A DNA stretch of 54,820 nucleotides, taken from the NCBI GenBank assembly GCA_028823035.1, contig JAPKCI010000012.1:1-54820 (forward strand), given 5' to 3'. The stretch comes from Rubripirellula sp. Lineage in GTDB: Bacteria > Planctomycetota > Planctomycetia > Pirellulales > Pirellulaceae. Under the pieces are notes generated by a model that saw only the letters and a program-made list of their open reading frames with translations, had not been told where the DNA came from and made no database searches. The position numbers were made by a program, and so were the translations under genes. This document shows, piece by piece, positions 9,501 through 17,571 of the stretch (its first letter is position 1; the number at the start of each line of letters is the position of its first letter).

Positions 9501-10766
9501 ATGCAATTCCCGTGGAAACGACGTACATTTCTTCGCGGCAGTGGTGTAGTGATTGCCTTACCCATGCTGGAAGCGGTTCCTGCGACGTCCAGCGCAGCTA
9601 TACCAGGGTCTCCACCAGTCAAGCGTTTCGTCTGTCTGTCCAACAATTACGGCGTCTACCAGAAGGCATTTTTTCCGGCCCTCGAACAGTCGGGTGTGAA
9701 TTATGAAATGCCCGAGACTCTGAAGTCTCTAGAGAAGCACCGTACAGATTTCACTGTATTTTCGAACCTAGACCATGGATTCACCGGTGGGCACCAAGGA
9801 GTCCCCGTATTATTGAGTGGCGTCCGCCCGGTTCTTGCGCACAACTACGCGGAAGGCAACATCAGCCTTGACCAAAAACTGGCTGAGCACCATGGTGCCG
9901 CAACACGTTTTCCATCGATGACTCTTGGCTGCAGAGAACGCAATCTTCTCAGCTTCACTCGTACCGGCGTACAAGTTCCTTCGATCGATCTGCGGGCAGC
10001 GTACCGCAAAATGTTCTTCGAAGATTCATCACAAGCAAAGGCTGACAAGCAAGAACAGTTCGAACAACACGCCAGCATTCTGGATGTCGTCATGGGTCAA
10101 GCCAAAGCGATGAATGCAAACATCAGCCAGCGTGACCGACGAAAACTGGCAGAGTACTTCGACTCTGTCCGAACCCTTGAAAAGAAAATCGTTCAACAGG
10201 AACCATGGATTCACCGCCAGAAGCCCAAGACAGATACGGGCGAACCGAATCCGGGCAATGGCACGGAAGAACAACTGAAGGCCATCATCGAGATCATTGC
10301 ACTCGCCCTGAAGACCGACTCAACGCGAGCCGTCACGATGACCAGTGGGTTCGTCAATGGCGACTTTGGACTCAATGGTGGATATCACGGATTCTCACAC
10401 CATGGCGAGCGTGATGAACCTGTCGCAGCTCTCAAGAAAATTGAAGGTTTTCAAATTTCAATGATGTCCTACCTGATGGATTTACTGAAGGCTGAAGAAG
10501 ACATGGTCAATGGTGGCACCCTGCTGGATCACACTGCAATTCTGTATGGATGTGGAATGGCATCAGGAACGCATTCAACAACCAATCTTCCACTGGTACT
10601 TGCTGGCGGTGGATTTAAACATGGTGAGCACAAGATTTTTCCAGAAGCCGACCAAGCCCGCGTCCCCGCTGCAAATCTGCTGCTTTCCATCCTGCAAAAC
10701 AGTGGACTTGAAATTGATAAATTTGGCTCGAGCACTGGAAACCTGCGTGGTTTTGATTTCACGTGA
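9501..10766 (+). CDS. DUF1552 family protein
   Basis: 421 residues, a normal length for the family. The leader is Tat-like (WKRRTFLRGSGVVIALPMLE). Family blocks seen: NNYGVYQKAFFP, VFSNLDHGFTGGHQGVPVLL near residue 90, DRRKLAEYFDSVRTLEKKI near residue 210, and GCGMASGTHSTTNLPLVLAGG near residue 355. DUF1552 genes are almost always next to DUF1592-type cytochrome genes, as here, so the two products probably act together in the periplasm. The biochemical role is not established. Confidence 0.93.
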   Translation: MQFPWKRRTFLRGSGVVIALPMLEAVPATSSAAIPGSPPVKRFVCLSNNYGVYQKAFFPALEQSGVNYEMPETLKSLEKHRTDFTVFSNLDHGFTGGHQGVPVLLSGVRPVLAHNYAEGNISLDQKLAEHHGAATRFPSMTLGCRERNLLSFTRTGVQVPSIDLRAAYRKMFFEDSSQAKADKQEQFEQHASILDVVMGQAKAMNANISQRDRRKLAEYFDSVRTLEKKIVQQEPWIHRQKPKTDTGEPNPGNGTEEQLKAIIEIIALALKTDSTRAVTMTSGFVNGDFGLNGGYHGFSHHGERDEPVAALKKIEGFQISMMSYLMDLLKAEEDMVNGGTLLDHTAILYGCGMASGTHSTTNLPLVLAGGGFKHGEHKIFPEADQARVPAANLLLSILQNSGLEIDKFGSSTGNLRGFDFT

Positions 10767-10869
10767 ATGATAATTTGAATCACAGACCGCCAAGCTCAAG
10801 TTGATGTGAGAATCCAGTCTGTTGTTCAGCATCTTGCCAAACTTGAATCCAACCCTCCCGATTGCCAGT

Positions 10870-13800
10870 ATGTTGTCATTGACTCCCACCGCAACACGAT
10901 GCTCTGCCGGCTTTTCAACGGCAATCGGGATCACAGTTACTCTGGTCGCCAGCTTGATGGCCACCTCTCCGTCTGTTGCCGATGACTCGCTAAAAAAGCT
11001 CACTCCATTTCTGCAACAGCATTGCCACGAGTGCCACGGAGCAACTGAGCAAGAGGGAGAGATTCGTTTCGATAAGCTCGGGAACGACCTGCAACTGCTC
11101 AGGAATATCGAGATTTGGCAAACGGTGCTCGACCAACTGAATCTCGGAGAAATGCCACCGTCAGAACACCCCCAACCGACTGCCCCAGAGGTTGCCGGCG
11201 TCGTCGCAATACTGACACCGGCATTGGCAAAGGCCTACGAAGCAGCCCAAAGCAGCGGCGGTCACACCGTCCTGAGGCGATTGAATCGGCACGAATTGAG
11301 AAACACTTTCCGAGATCTGTTGTACCTCAATGGGGCTGACTACCGGCCCGATACGACGGGTTCAAAGCTGACCGACAACAACGGGAATGGAAGCGTTGAA
11401 CGGACCGGCACAGATCCCCTGCGGTTCTTTCCCGAAGATGAAGAAGAAGACGGCTTCTTTAATCTTGGCAACCGTCTGGTTATGTCTGATTTCCTTTTGA
11501 AACTTACCCTCGATGCTGCTGAGGAAACGCTGGCTTATGCGACGCACCTGGAACCCAAACCGGACACCTCGTCTCGGAATTTCAGCGGGCACCTGGTGAC
11601 GGGCCGTCGAAATGGTGAGCACCTGATTGAAACAGTATCACGCGAATTCAATCCCGATTTCGACATGATCGCCCAAGGCTATGAACGGTACGGCCGGCTT
11701 GCACCCACCGAGTTGCGAAATGGCGTTGGGTTCTCTGCTCGCTACCAGATCAGTGTCGAGGTTTCTGCGCACAATCCACACCATCCATGGCAGGAAATGA
11801 TCACGCTGGATCAGGAAGATCCATTCCAACTGTGCCTGAACATTGCCGACACGAAGAACGGCGGCATTGAAGGCCCCACGTCGACCCCGATGACACTGTG
11901 GACTGTCCCGTCCGATGGTGCCAAGCACACGTTCACTACAACAACATGGATGGACAAAGGTTGGATTCCCTGGGTCGGCTGGGAAAATGGACCACACGAT
12001 CGCGCCTTTCGCGCAGAAAAGATTGTTGAAAACCATCTCCCCAAAAACTTTCGGCCGCGACCCGACAAAAAGACAAATAAACAGGGACATGATGACTGGC
12101 CACTGGAAATGACTCGTCTGCTGTTCAAGGATGGCTACCCAGGTCCCCACCTGCGCATCCACCGCATCAGCATCACACCACAGATCAACATGTGGCCCCC
12201 CCAAAGCCATCGGATGCTGTATGGCACGGGATCGGGAACAGAAGATGAAATTCGACAACTGATGACACAATTTGCCCAACGCGCCTTTCGGCGCCCCGTT
12301 GAATCGCATGAGGTAGAACCGTTTGTGCAACTGGTGCTTCGCCAGAACACCGATTCGATCGTGTCGATCCCCGCAGGGATCTCAGACTTGCAATATCAGG
12401 TCTACGAGGGCAAGTGGAACAAGATCCCAGAGTTCGAAAAACTTCAGCCAACGCGCACTGGTGACCTGAAGGCAGGCTACATCGACATCCATGCAGCCCT
12501 GCTGAAAGAGTATTTTGCGATTGTTTTCACGGGAACACTAAGCACGGAAACCAAAGGACAGCACCAGTTTGAAATGGCATCGGATGATGGAGCCAGAATC
12601 ATCCTCAATGGCAAGACCATCATGGAACACGACGGGCTGCACGGAGCCGCACACCGAAAACAGTCGGTCGAACTCTCGCCGGGCACGCACAAGATCCGCG
12701 TCGAATACCTTGCCTACGGTCAACCCAACAGTTTTCGTGCTGGCTGGAGCGGTCCTGGGTTCAGCCACCGCCGACTTTCAGTCGACGGGCTTCACGACAA
12801 GCGTGATGCGCAGGCAACACGGGACGATGTTCCCAGTCTGATCAGGGCCATGCAAGACGGGTATGCAGCGATACTCTGCTCACCCCAATTCCTCTATCTA
12901 AGAGAAGAGCCGGGGCGACTGGATGACTACCAGATCGCGAACCGACTCAGCTACTTCCTGTGGTCCTCCATGCCAGACGCTACGTTATTTGAGCTCGCAG
13001 AGGCTGGCAAACTGAGTGACCCGCAAGAACGCAAACAACAGGTCGAACGCATGCTGGCTGACCCCAAGGCAGCTGCCTTCACCCAACACTTCACCTCAAC
13101 ATGGCTGCGTCTGGACAAACTTGGAAAAATGCCACCCTCAGGCGGTGACTACCAGTTTTACAAAAACCTGAAAGTGGAGCCGATGCTTTTGAAGCAGGTC
13201 ACCACCTACTTTGGGGCGATGCTGGAATCTAATGGACGCATCGACCAGTTCATCGATTCAGATTACACCTACATGAACAGCACACTTGCCAAGTGGATTT
13301 ACAAACGCGACGGAATTCGTGGTGATCGGCTGCGCAAAGTTGCGTTAAATGACCCGCGCCGCGGGGGCATTTTCACACTACCCGGAATCATGACTGCCAC
13401 CGCGAATGGGGTTGATACATCACCCGTCATTCGTGGCGTCTGGTTCCTCGAGAATGTCCTCGGGACACCACCCAATCCCCCACCGCCGGATGTCGAACCG
13501 CTTCCAACTGATACACGCGAGGCTACAACGATTCGCCAACAACTTGATCTGCATCGCAAGCACGAAGCGTGCAAGGGCTGTCACGCCAAGATTGACCCGA
13601 TGGGATTTGCTTTTGAGAATTTTGATGTGGTAGGACGATGGAGGGACAACTACAAGCAATCGAGGACTCCCATTGACGCATCCGCCACGCTGACGACTGG
13701 TGAAGAAATCGCCAACATCATTGAATTCAAGCAGATGCTCATGCGACGCCGAATTCAGGTTGTTCAATGCCTGGTCTCAAAGATGCTCACGCATGCCATC

Positions 13801-13929
13801 GGAAGGAAACTTGAAGCAATCGATCGGGGCGAGATTGATCGGATCGTGAAAAATCTGGGATCGCAGAATGCAAGACTAAGGGACACCGTTCACGAAATCG
13901 TGCAAAGCGAACTGTTCATGCAGAAATGA
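10870..13929 (+). CDS. DUF1587/PA14/DUF1592/1588/1585 cytochrome-type protein
   Basis: About 1019 residues with a Sec signal (IGITVTLVASLMATSPSVA). Order: haem motif CHECH near residue 52; DUF1587 (LRRLNRHELRNTFRDLLYLN) near 135; a beta-rich stretch; DUF1595-like (QFAQRAFRRPVESHEVEPFV) near 460; a PA14-like carbohydrate-binding region about 531-640 (FTGTLSTETKGQHQFEMASD, then FRAGWSGPGF); DUF1592 from about 665 (NRLSYFLWSSMPDATLFELA); DUF1588 with the second haem motif CKGCHAKIDPMGFAFENFD near 900; DUF1585 to the end. A TTG start at 10822 is possible, but the ATG at 10870 gives a normal signal peptide. It probably works with the DUF1552 product; a redox role at a sugar substrate is inferred. 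Confidence 0.93.
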   Translation: MLSLTPTATRCSAGFSTAIGITVTLVASLMATSPSVADDSLKKLTPFLQQHCHECHGATEQEGEIRFDKLGNDLQLLRNIEIWQTVLDQLNLGEMPPSEHPQPTAPEVAGVVAILTPALAKAYEAAQSSGGHTVLRRLNRHELRNTFRDLLYLNGADYRPDTTGSKLTDNNGNGSVERTGTDPLRFFPEDEEEDGFFNLGNRLVMSDFLLKLTLDAAEETLAYATHLEPKPDTSSRNFSGHLVTGRRNGEHLIETVSREFNPDFDMIAQGYERYGRLAPTELRNGVGFSARYQISVEVSAHNPHHPWQEMITLDQEDPFQLCLNIADTKNGGIEGPTSTPMTLWTVPSDGAKHTFTTTTWMDKGWIPWVGWENGPHDRAFRAEKIVENHLPKNFRPRPDKKTNKQGHDDWPLEMTRLLFKDGYPGPHLRIHRISITPQINMWPPQSHRMLYGTGSGTEDEIRQLMTQFAQRAFRRPVESHEVEPFVQLVLRQNTDSIVSIPAGISDLQYQVYEGKWNKIPEFEKLQPTRTGDLKAGYIDIHAALLKEYFAIVFTGTLSTETKGQHQFEMASDDGARIILNGKTIMEHDGLHGAAHRKQSVELSPGTHKIRVEYLAYGQPNSFRAGWSGPGFSHRRLSVDGLHDKRDAQATRDDVPSLIRAMQDGYAAILCSPQFLYLREEPGRLDDYQIANRLSYFLWSSMPDATLFELAEAGKLSDPQERKQQVERMLADPKAAAFTQHFTSTWLRLDKLGKMPPSGGDYQFYKNLKVEPMLLKQVTTYFGAMLESNGRIDQFIDSDYTYMNSTLAKWIYKRDGIRGDRLRKVALNDPRRGGIFTLPGIMTATANGVDTSPVIRGVWFLENVLGTPPNPPPPDVEPLPTDTREATTIRQQLDLHRKHEACKGCHAKIDPMGFAFENFDVVGRWRDNYKQSRTPIDASATLTTGEEIANIIEFKQMLMRRRIQVVQCLVSKMLTHAIGRKLEAIDRGEIDRIVKNLGSQNARLRDTVHEIVQSELFMQK

Positions 13930-14079
13930 AATTTGCTGCGTTCCTAAATACCACCGCAGACAAACTCATCCATCATCTTCGCTCCTGCGCAAATCTTCTC
14001 GTCAACAGCCAGCATGAGTTGAGTTGCAACTGAACATGCACCCTGCGCGACAGCAACCTTGTTTCGAGCGAGAACCTGC

Positions 14080-14622
14080 TCAAGTTCCCTGCAAACGATA
14101 CCGAATCGGCTGGCCAACGCCCTGGACCACAATCGACACGATTCCGTTTTTCATCTCCGGATGCTGTTTGAGAACAGAAGCTTTCAGCGGCGACAAATCG
14201 ATCAGCAGAACCTGCTGAATGATCGCCTCGCAGGTGTCGTCGTTGGCATCATGAACCACCACAATGCTTACCGTGGGCGGCTTGTCCTGACTGGGCGAAC
14301 CGTTCGTCCATACAACAAAGTCATGTGGCTCGCAGCCGCCGCCATAACTTACGACTAGTTTTAATGAATCACCTGAAACCGAGAATCTGTCGACCGAAAA
14401 GTCATCGGACTGCTTTGAGAAACCGTCAGTCGTATCAATCCTAACAACGAGATTGCTGCCAACATCGCCAGCAAAGTTGTCCGTATCAGCCGCCGTCGCC
14501 GAACTGTCATCGAGATTCGAAGTCGTGTCGAAAACACTCGCCATTTTTCCCGAATCCTGATTCGAAGAACAGGAAATGCAAACCAATGCGGAAAGGGATA
14601 GTAAAAATCCAGACCACTTCAT
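14080..14622 (-). CDS. Small lipoprotein of unknown function
   Basis: 180 residues. The N-terminus is a lipoprotein-type signal (FLLSLSALVCISCSS) with Cys near residue 19, so the mature protein is probably anchored in a membrane. The rest is Asp/Ser-rich and then a compact domain containing SLKLVVSYGGGCEPHDFVVW, two conserved-looking Cys residues, and IIQQVLLIDLSPLKASVLKQ. That pattern resembles beta-sandwich proteins of unknown function in planctomycetes; I cannot name a family. It lies beyond the terminator of the DUF1080 operon and is probably transcribed separately. Confidence 0.75.
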   Translation of the reverse strand: MKWSGFLLSLSALVCISCSSNQDSGKMASVFDTTSNLDDSSATAADTDNFAGDVGSNLVVRIDTTDGFSKQSDDFSVDRFSVSGDSLKLVVSYGGGCEPHDFVVWTNGSPSQDKPPTVSIVVVHDANDDTCEAIIQQVLLIDLSPLKASVLKQHPEMKNGIVSIVVQGVGQPIRYRLQGT

Positions 14623-14813
14623 ATTTCATTACCCACTGCTTTTGACAAACGCAACAAATGTCCCCGCCAGACAAACAGAGCAAAACCCAATGCTTGCGTC
14701 ACAACGTATTGTGAGCGAACCGGCTCGGCAAGGATGCCTTCGTTCGCAGTAATACGACAAATCCACAGGCATCCCCGGCCTGCAAAGCCAGACGCATGAT
14801 CATCGTCGAACAT
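14619..14813 (-). CDS. Possible 64-codon ORF coupled to the lipoprotein gene (weak)
   Basis: Its TGA overlaps the ATG of the lipoprotein gene in an ATGA arrangement, which is typical of translational coupling. The sequence (RSQYVVTQALGFALFVWRG in the middle) matches nothing I recognise and no ribosome-binding site is clear. It may be a chance open frame. Confidence 0.2.
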   Translation of the reverse strand: MFDDDHASGFAGRGCLWICRITANEGILAEPVRSQYVVTQALGFALFVWRGHLLRLSKAVGNEI

Positions 14814-14845
14814 TCAACCAGTGGACGCAAATGAGAAAAACAATT

Positions 14846-14872
14846 CTCACGCCCGGTGTTCTCGGGCGTGAG
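14846..14872 (-). terminator. Intrinsic terminator closing the FG-GAP/PQQ/DUF1080 operon
   Basis: A perfect 10-base-pair GC-rich stem (CTCACGCCCG paired with CGGGCGTGAG) encloses a 7-base loop. On the minus strand the hairpin is followed directly by AATTGTTTTTCTC, a T-rich tract. It begins 57 bases after the DUF1080 stop codon, so it fits Rho-independent termination of that minus-strand operon. Confidence 0.85.
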
Positions 14873-14928
14873 AGTCGAATGGTCATAGACATCACGAGAT
14901 TGATTCAGCCAACCGTGTGCCCGCGTGA

Positions 14929-15918
14929 CTATTTTTCAACAATCCAGATATTCCTGAAAACAACTGGATTACCGTGGTTCTGAAGAAACAGCGAATCTGG
15001 CTCTGGGCCTTCGCCGTGACGGCCAGGGGTACCGTGGGTCAATTCCAGATCATCATGGATAACAAACCCATTGTGCTTGATGGTTGCTCGACCGTTCTTG
15101 GTTTTCTTGCCATCAGTGTCATACCGTGCGGCCGTGAAATCAATGTCATAAGTTTGCCATGCCAGTGGCGGCAGACACATGTTGACGATCGGTTCCGAGA
15201 TGGAATAGATCCCACCACACTCGTTGTTCTTGCCTTCCAGACCAAACGAATCCAGAACCTGCAGTTCGTATCGACTTTGCATGTAGACACCACTATTGCC
15301 ACGTCCCTGCCCTTTGGACTTGGGCATGAAAGGAGTACGAAATTCAATATGCAACTGGTGATCGCCCAACTTTTTCTTGCTCGCACAGTTGGTAGCGCCC
15401 AGCCATTTCCCCTCGACGAGTTTACCGTCATCGAAGTTTTCGGCCGACGTGCCGTCGAACAACACGACTGCCCCCTTGGGTGGTTTCTTCCCGAGCGTAT
15501 CTCCCTTTCGCTCGACCTTCTTGAGAGTCCCCAACTCCTGATCATTTACCAACACCGAAACTTTTCCGTTCCCAATGACCAGGTTGGCCCTTTCCATTTC
15601 AGCTGCAATTTTGCCATCAGCAGACTTTGCTTCAACAGTGACCAGACCATCACCACGGCTCCAACCATCGCCCGGCAAGCCACCCTCAAGTCCGAAGACT
15701 TTGAATTTCCCATCACCCAGAGCAATGACTTGGGCTCCATAGACTTTGACGCCATCGGGCGTTTCCACGCTTCCCTTGTATTCACCCTGAAGTCCAAAAT
15801 CAGGACCAGCCTTGGCGGGATCTGTAAACGCCTCGCCCCCGGCACCAGCCGCTACTCCAGTGAAAGAAACAATGAAAACCAGCAGTCCGAGCGAACGGGA
15901 AAAATATTGAAAACTCAA
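14929..15918 (-). CDS. DUF1080 (3-keto-disaccharide hydrolase-like) secreted protein
   Basis: 329 residues with a Sec signal peptide (SLGLLVFIVSFTGVAAG). The C-terminal 190 residues are DUF1080, a concanavalin-like fold: VVLFDGTSAENFD near residue 152, HIEFRTPFMPKSKGQGRGNS, SGVYMQSRYELQVLDSFG, and NGFVIHDDLEL. The first 140 residues form a separate beta-rich domain. DUF1080 proteins are exported glycan-acting or glycan-binding proteins. The start is TTG at 15918: it has a good Shine-Dalgarno (GAGG, 7-base spacing) and no Met lies nearby, and it overlaps the upstream TGA as TTGA, indicating translational coupling. Last gene of the operon before the terminator at 14846. Confidence 0.88.
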   Translation of the reverse strand: MSFQYFSRSLGLLVFIVSFTGVAAGAGGEAFTDPAKAGPDFGLQGEYKGSVETPDGVKVYGAQVIALGDGKFKVFGLEGGLPGDGWSRGDGLVTVEAKSADGKIAAEMERANLVIGNGKVSVLVNDQELGTLKKVERKGDTLGKKPPKGAVVLFDGTSAENFDDGKLVEGKWLGATNCASKKKLGDHQLHIEFRTPFMPKSKGQGRGNSGVYMQSRYELQVLDSFGLEGKNNECGGIYSISEPIVNMCLPPLAWQTYDIDFTAARYDTDGKKTKNGRATIKHNGFVIHDDLELTHGTPGRHGEGPEPDSLFLQNHGNPVVFRNIWIVEK

Positions 15919-16121
15919 GGCAGGACCTCACGAAATGTGAACATACGAAGTTGAAATTCAGTTAGCAGCATACCCGGCAATTGCTGGCTCTGGAGGACTT
16001 GACTGCATATTTCCTGCGCGAAATGGGTCGCTTTGTCCTTCAATGCACGGACAACCGAGTCCATCTCGACCAGCAGCCCATTTTCACGCTGAAAATCTTC
16101 CCGTAGCACCTTCGAATCCAT
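15915..16121 (-). CDS. 68-residue protein between the PQQ and DUF1080 genes, unknown
   Basis: It begins 9 bases after the PQQ-propeller stop and its own stop overlaps the TTG start of the DUF1080 gene, so it fits tightly into the operon. The sequence is charged at the N-terminus (MDSKVLREDFQREN) and mostly helical in appearance, with no signal peptide or Cys pair. It contains a site near the start that could form a short coiled coil. No family is recognised. The position argues for a real gene; the lack of a good ribosome-binding site and of homology argues against. Confidence 0.4.
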   Translation of the reverse strand: MDSKVLREDFQRENGLLVEMDSVVRALKDKATHFAQEICSQVLQSQQLPGMLLTEFQLRMFTFREVLP

Positions 16122-16130
16122 TGAGCCGCT

Positions 16131-17564
16131 TCAGCCGTCCAGCGGCTCCACAGCAACCAGACCGCTGGTCGTTCGGAAATAGATCACACCTGCGGAAATC
16201 GCAGGGCTAGCAAAGCACGGGTGGCCCATCGGGTTACGAGCCAGAATTTTGAACTCGGGACCAGCAGCGACGACATAGACCGTTCCATTTTCAGATGCGC
16301 AATATATTTTACCATCACCAGCCACCAATGACGCGATCAGCGAGGCCCCTGAACCCAGTCGCTTCTCGTAAACCGTTTGACCCGTCCGTGCATGGAGGCA
16401 GCGTAAGACTCCGCTGGAACTACCGAGGTAAAGGTAATCTCCATAGACAACTGGCGTCGACATGTAAGAACCACCACGCATCGTGCTCCAGACAATTCCC
16501 GGTTCATGACCCGGTTCGTTCGGTTCCTGACCAGCCTCGTCCGCTGGGGTAATGTCGCCGCTGGCTTGAGGATTGACGGCGTAAATGGGGGACATCGCGC
16601 CGTGTGCATTGGTAATGTAAATCGCTCCATGCGCTTCAAAAGGGGTTGGCACGGGGTTGTCCCCTCCACCATGAATACGCCATAGTTCTTTGCCATTTTT
16701 AAAATCGTAGGCGACAATCCACGGCCAACCATTAATCACCACCTGAGTACGCGAGCCATGTGAAAAGATGGCTGGCGTTCCCCAACTTCGCTCGCAATCA
16801 TCATCTCGTTTACTGCGCCAGATTTCTTCACCATCGGCGAGGCGGAGCACCGCAACAAACGGTTGACTCGGGTCATCACAAATGACGGCAATGCGATCCT
16901 TATGAATAGCGGGCGAACTGGCATACCCCCAACCAATCCCATACTTGCTGATATTGATCACCCCAAGGTCACGGCTCCAAAGTAAATTGCCTTGCAGATC
17001 AAAGCAGTGCAGCCCTTCTGACCCAAAGAAGGCCACCAGACGATCGCCATGAACGGCCACGCTAGTATTTGCGTGCGTAGCCTTGGCGTGCCGTGTTGCC
17101 CGAGGGATCCCGCGGTGCGCCACCGACCGCCAAAGTTCCTTTCCCGTTCGTTTGTCGTATGACAGCACGACCCAACTCTGTTGACCGTTATCATCAGCGG
17201 CATCAGGTCGCCCCCCTCGGCCAACTTGCAACGGGGCGTCACCCTGATCTGCAATCGCAGTGGCGATGAACACCTGATTGCCTTTCACGACGGGACTGGA
17301 GTGACCTAGCCCTGGCACTTCACTCTGCCAAAGGACGCCAGCGACTTCTCCCTGCTCGGGATCGAGATTCCATGCCACCGGCAGCTTGTATCCGTCAGCG
17401 ACCCCCTGGGCGTCTCGGCCGCGGAAGGAAGGCCAATCGGTCTTGCTGACGATTGCGTTTGTTTCCGCCATGAGGACGGTGTCAGACTTCATGATGACCA
17501 TGCCAAACGTGGCAATCATCAACAGCAAACACATCCGATTGAATTGGTACAGTCGCATTGCCAT
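16131..17564 (-). CDS. PQQ-binding-like beta-propeller protein, exported
   Basis: 477 residues. The N-terminus has a hydrophobic leader (MCLLLMIATFGMVIM). After DWPSFRGRDAQGVADG comes a chain of PQQ/BamB-type propeller repeats, each with a GxxxLW/GKELW-like end: KRTGKELWRSVAH, QGNLLWSRDL, ADGEEIWRSKR, NGKELWRIHGG, RTGQTVYEKRL. Such proteins are exported; in planctomycetes they are abundant and mostly of unknown substrate, and do not necessarily bind PQQ. It is 7 bases downstream of the FG-GAP gene and 9 bases upstream of the 68-codon ORF, clearly part of one operon. Confidence 0.9.
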   Translation of the reverse strand: MAMRLYQFNRMCLLLMIATFGMVIMKSDTVLMAETNAIVSKTDWPSFRGRDAQGVADGYKLPVAWNLDPEQGEVAGVLWQSEVPGLGHSSPVVKGNQVFIATAIADQGDAPLQVGRGGRPDAADDNGQQSWVVLSYDKRTGKELWRSVAHRGIPRATRHAKATHANTSVAVHGDRLVAFFGSEGLHCFDLQGNLLWSRDLGVINISKYGIGWGYASSPAIHKDRIAVICDDPSQPFVAVLRLADGEEIWRSKRDDDCERSWGTPAIFSHGSRTQVVINGWPWIVAYDFKNGKELWRIHGGGDNPVPTPFEAHGAIYITNAHGAMSPIYAVNPQASGDITPADEAGQEPNEPGHEPGIVWSTMRGGSYMSTPVVYGDYLYLGSSSGVLRCLHARTGQTVYEKRLGSGASLIASLVAGDGKIYCASENGTVYVVAAGPEFKILARNPMGHPCFASPAISAGVIYFRTTSGLVAVEPLDG

Positions 17565-17571
17565 GCCTCGA

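Noticed and set aside
13944-14132. 62-codon minus-strand frame after the lipoprotein gene
   Set aside because: It reads somewhat like protein (LEQVLARNKVAVAQGACSVA) but has only a TTG start and overlaps the end of a better gene. It could be a C-terminal extension after a frameshift, but nothing confirms that.
14974-15954. 326-codon plus-strand open frame
   Set aside because: It is antisense to DUF1080, whose signal peptide and family motifs are clear.
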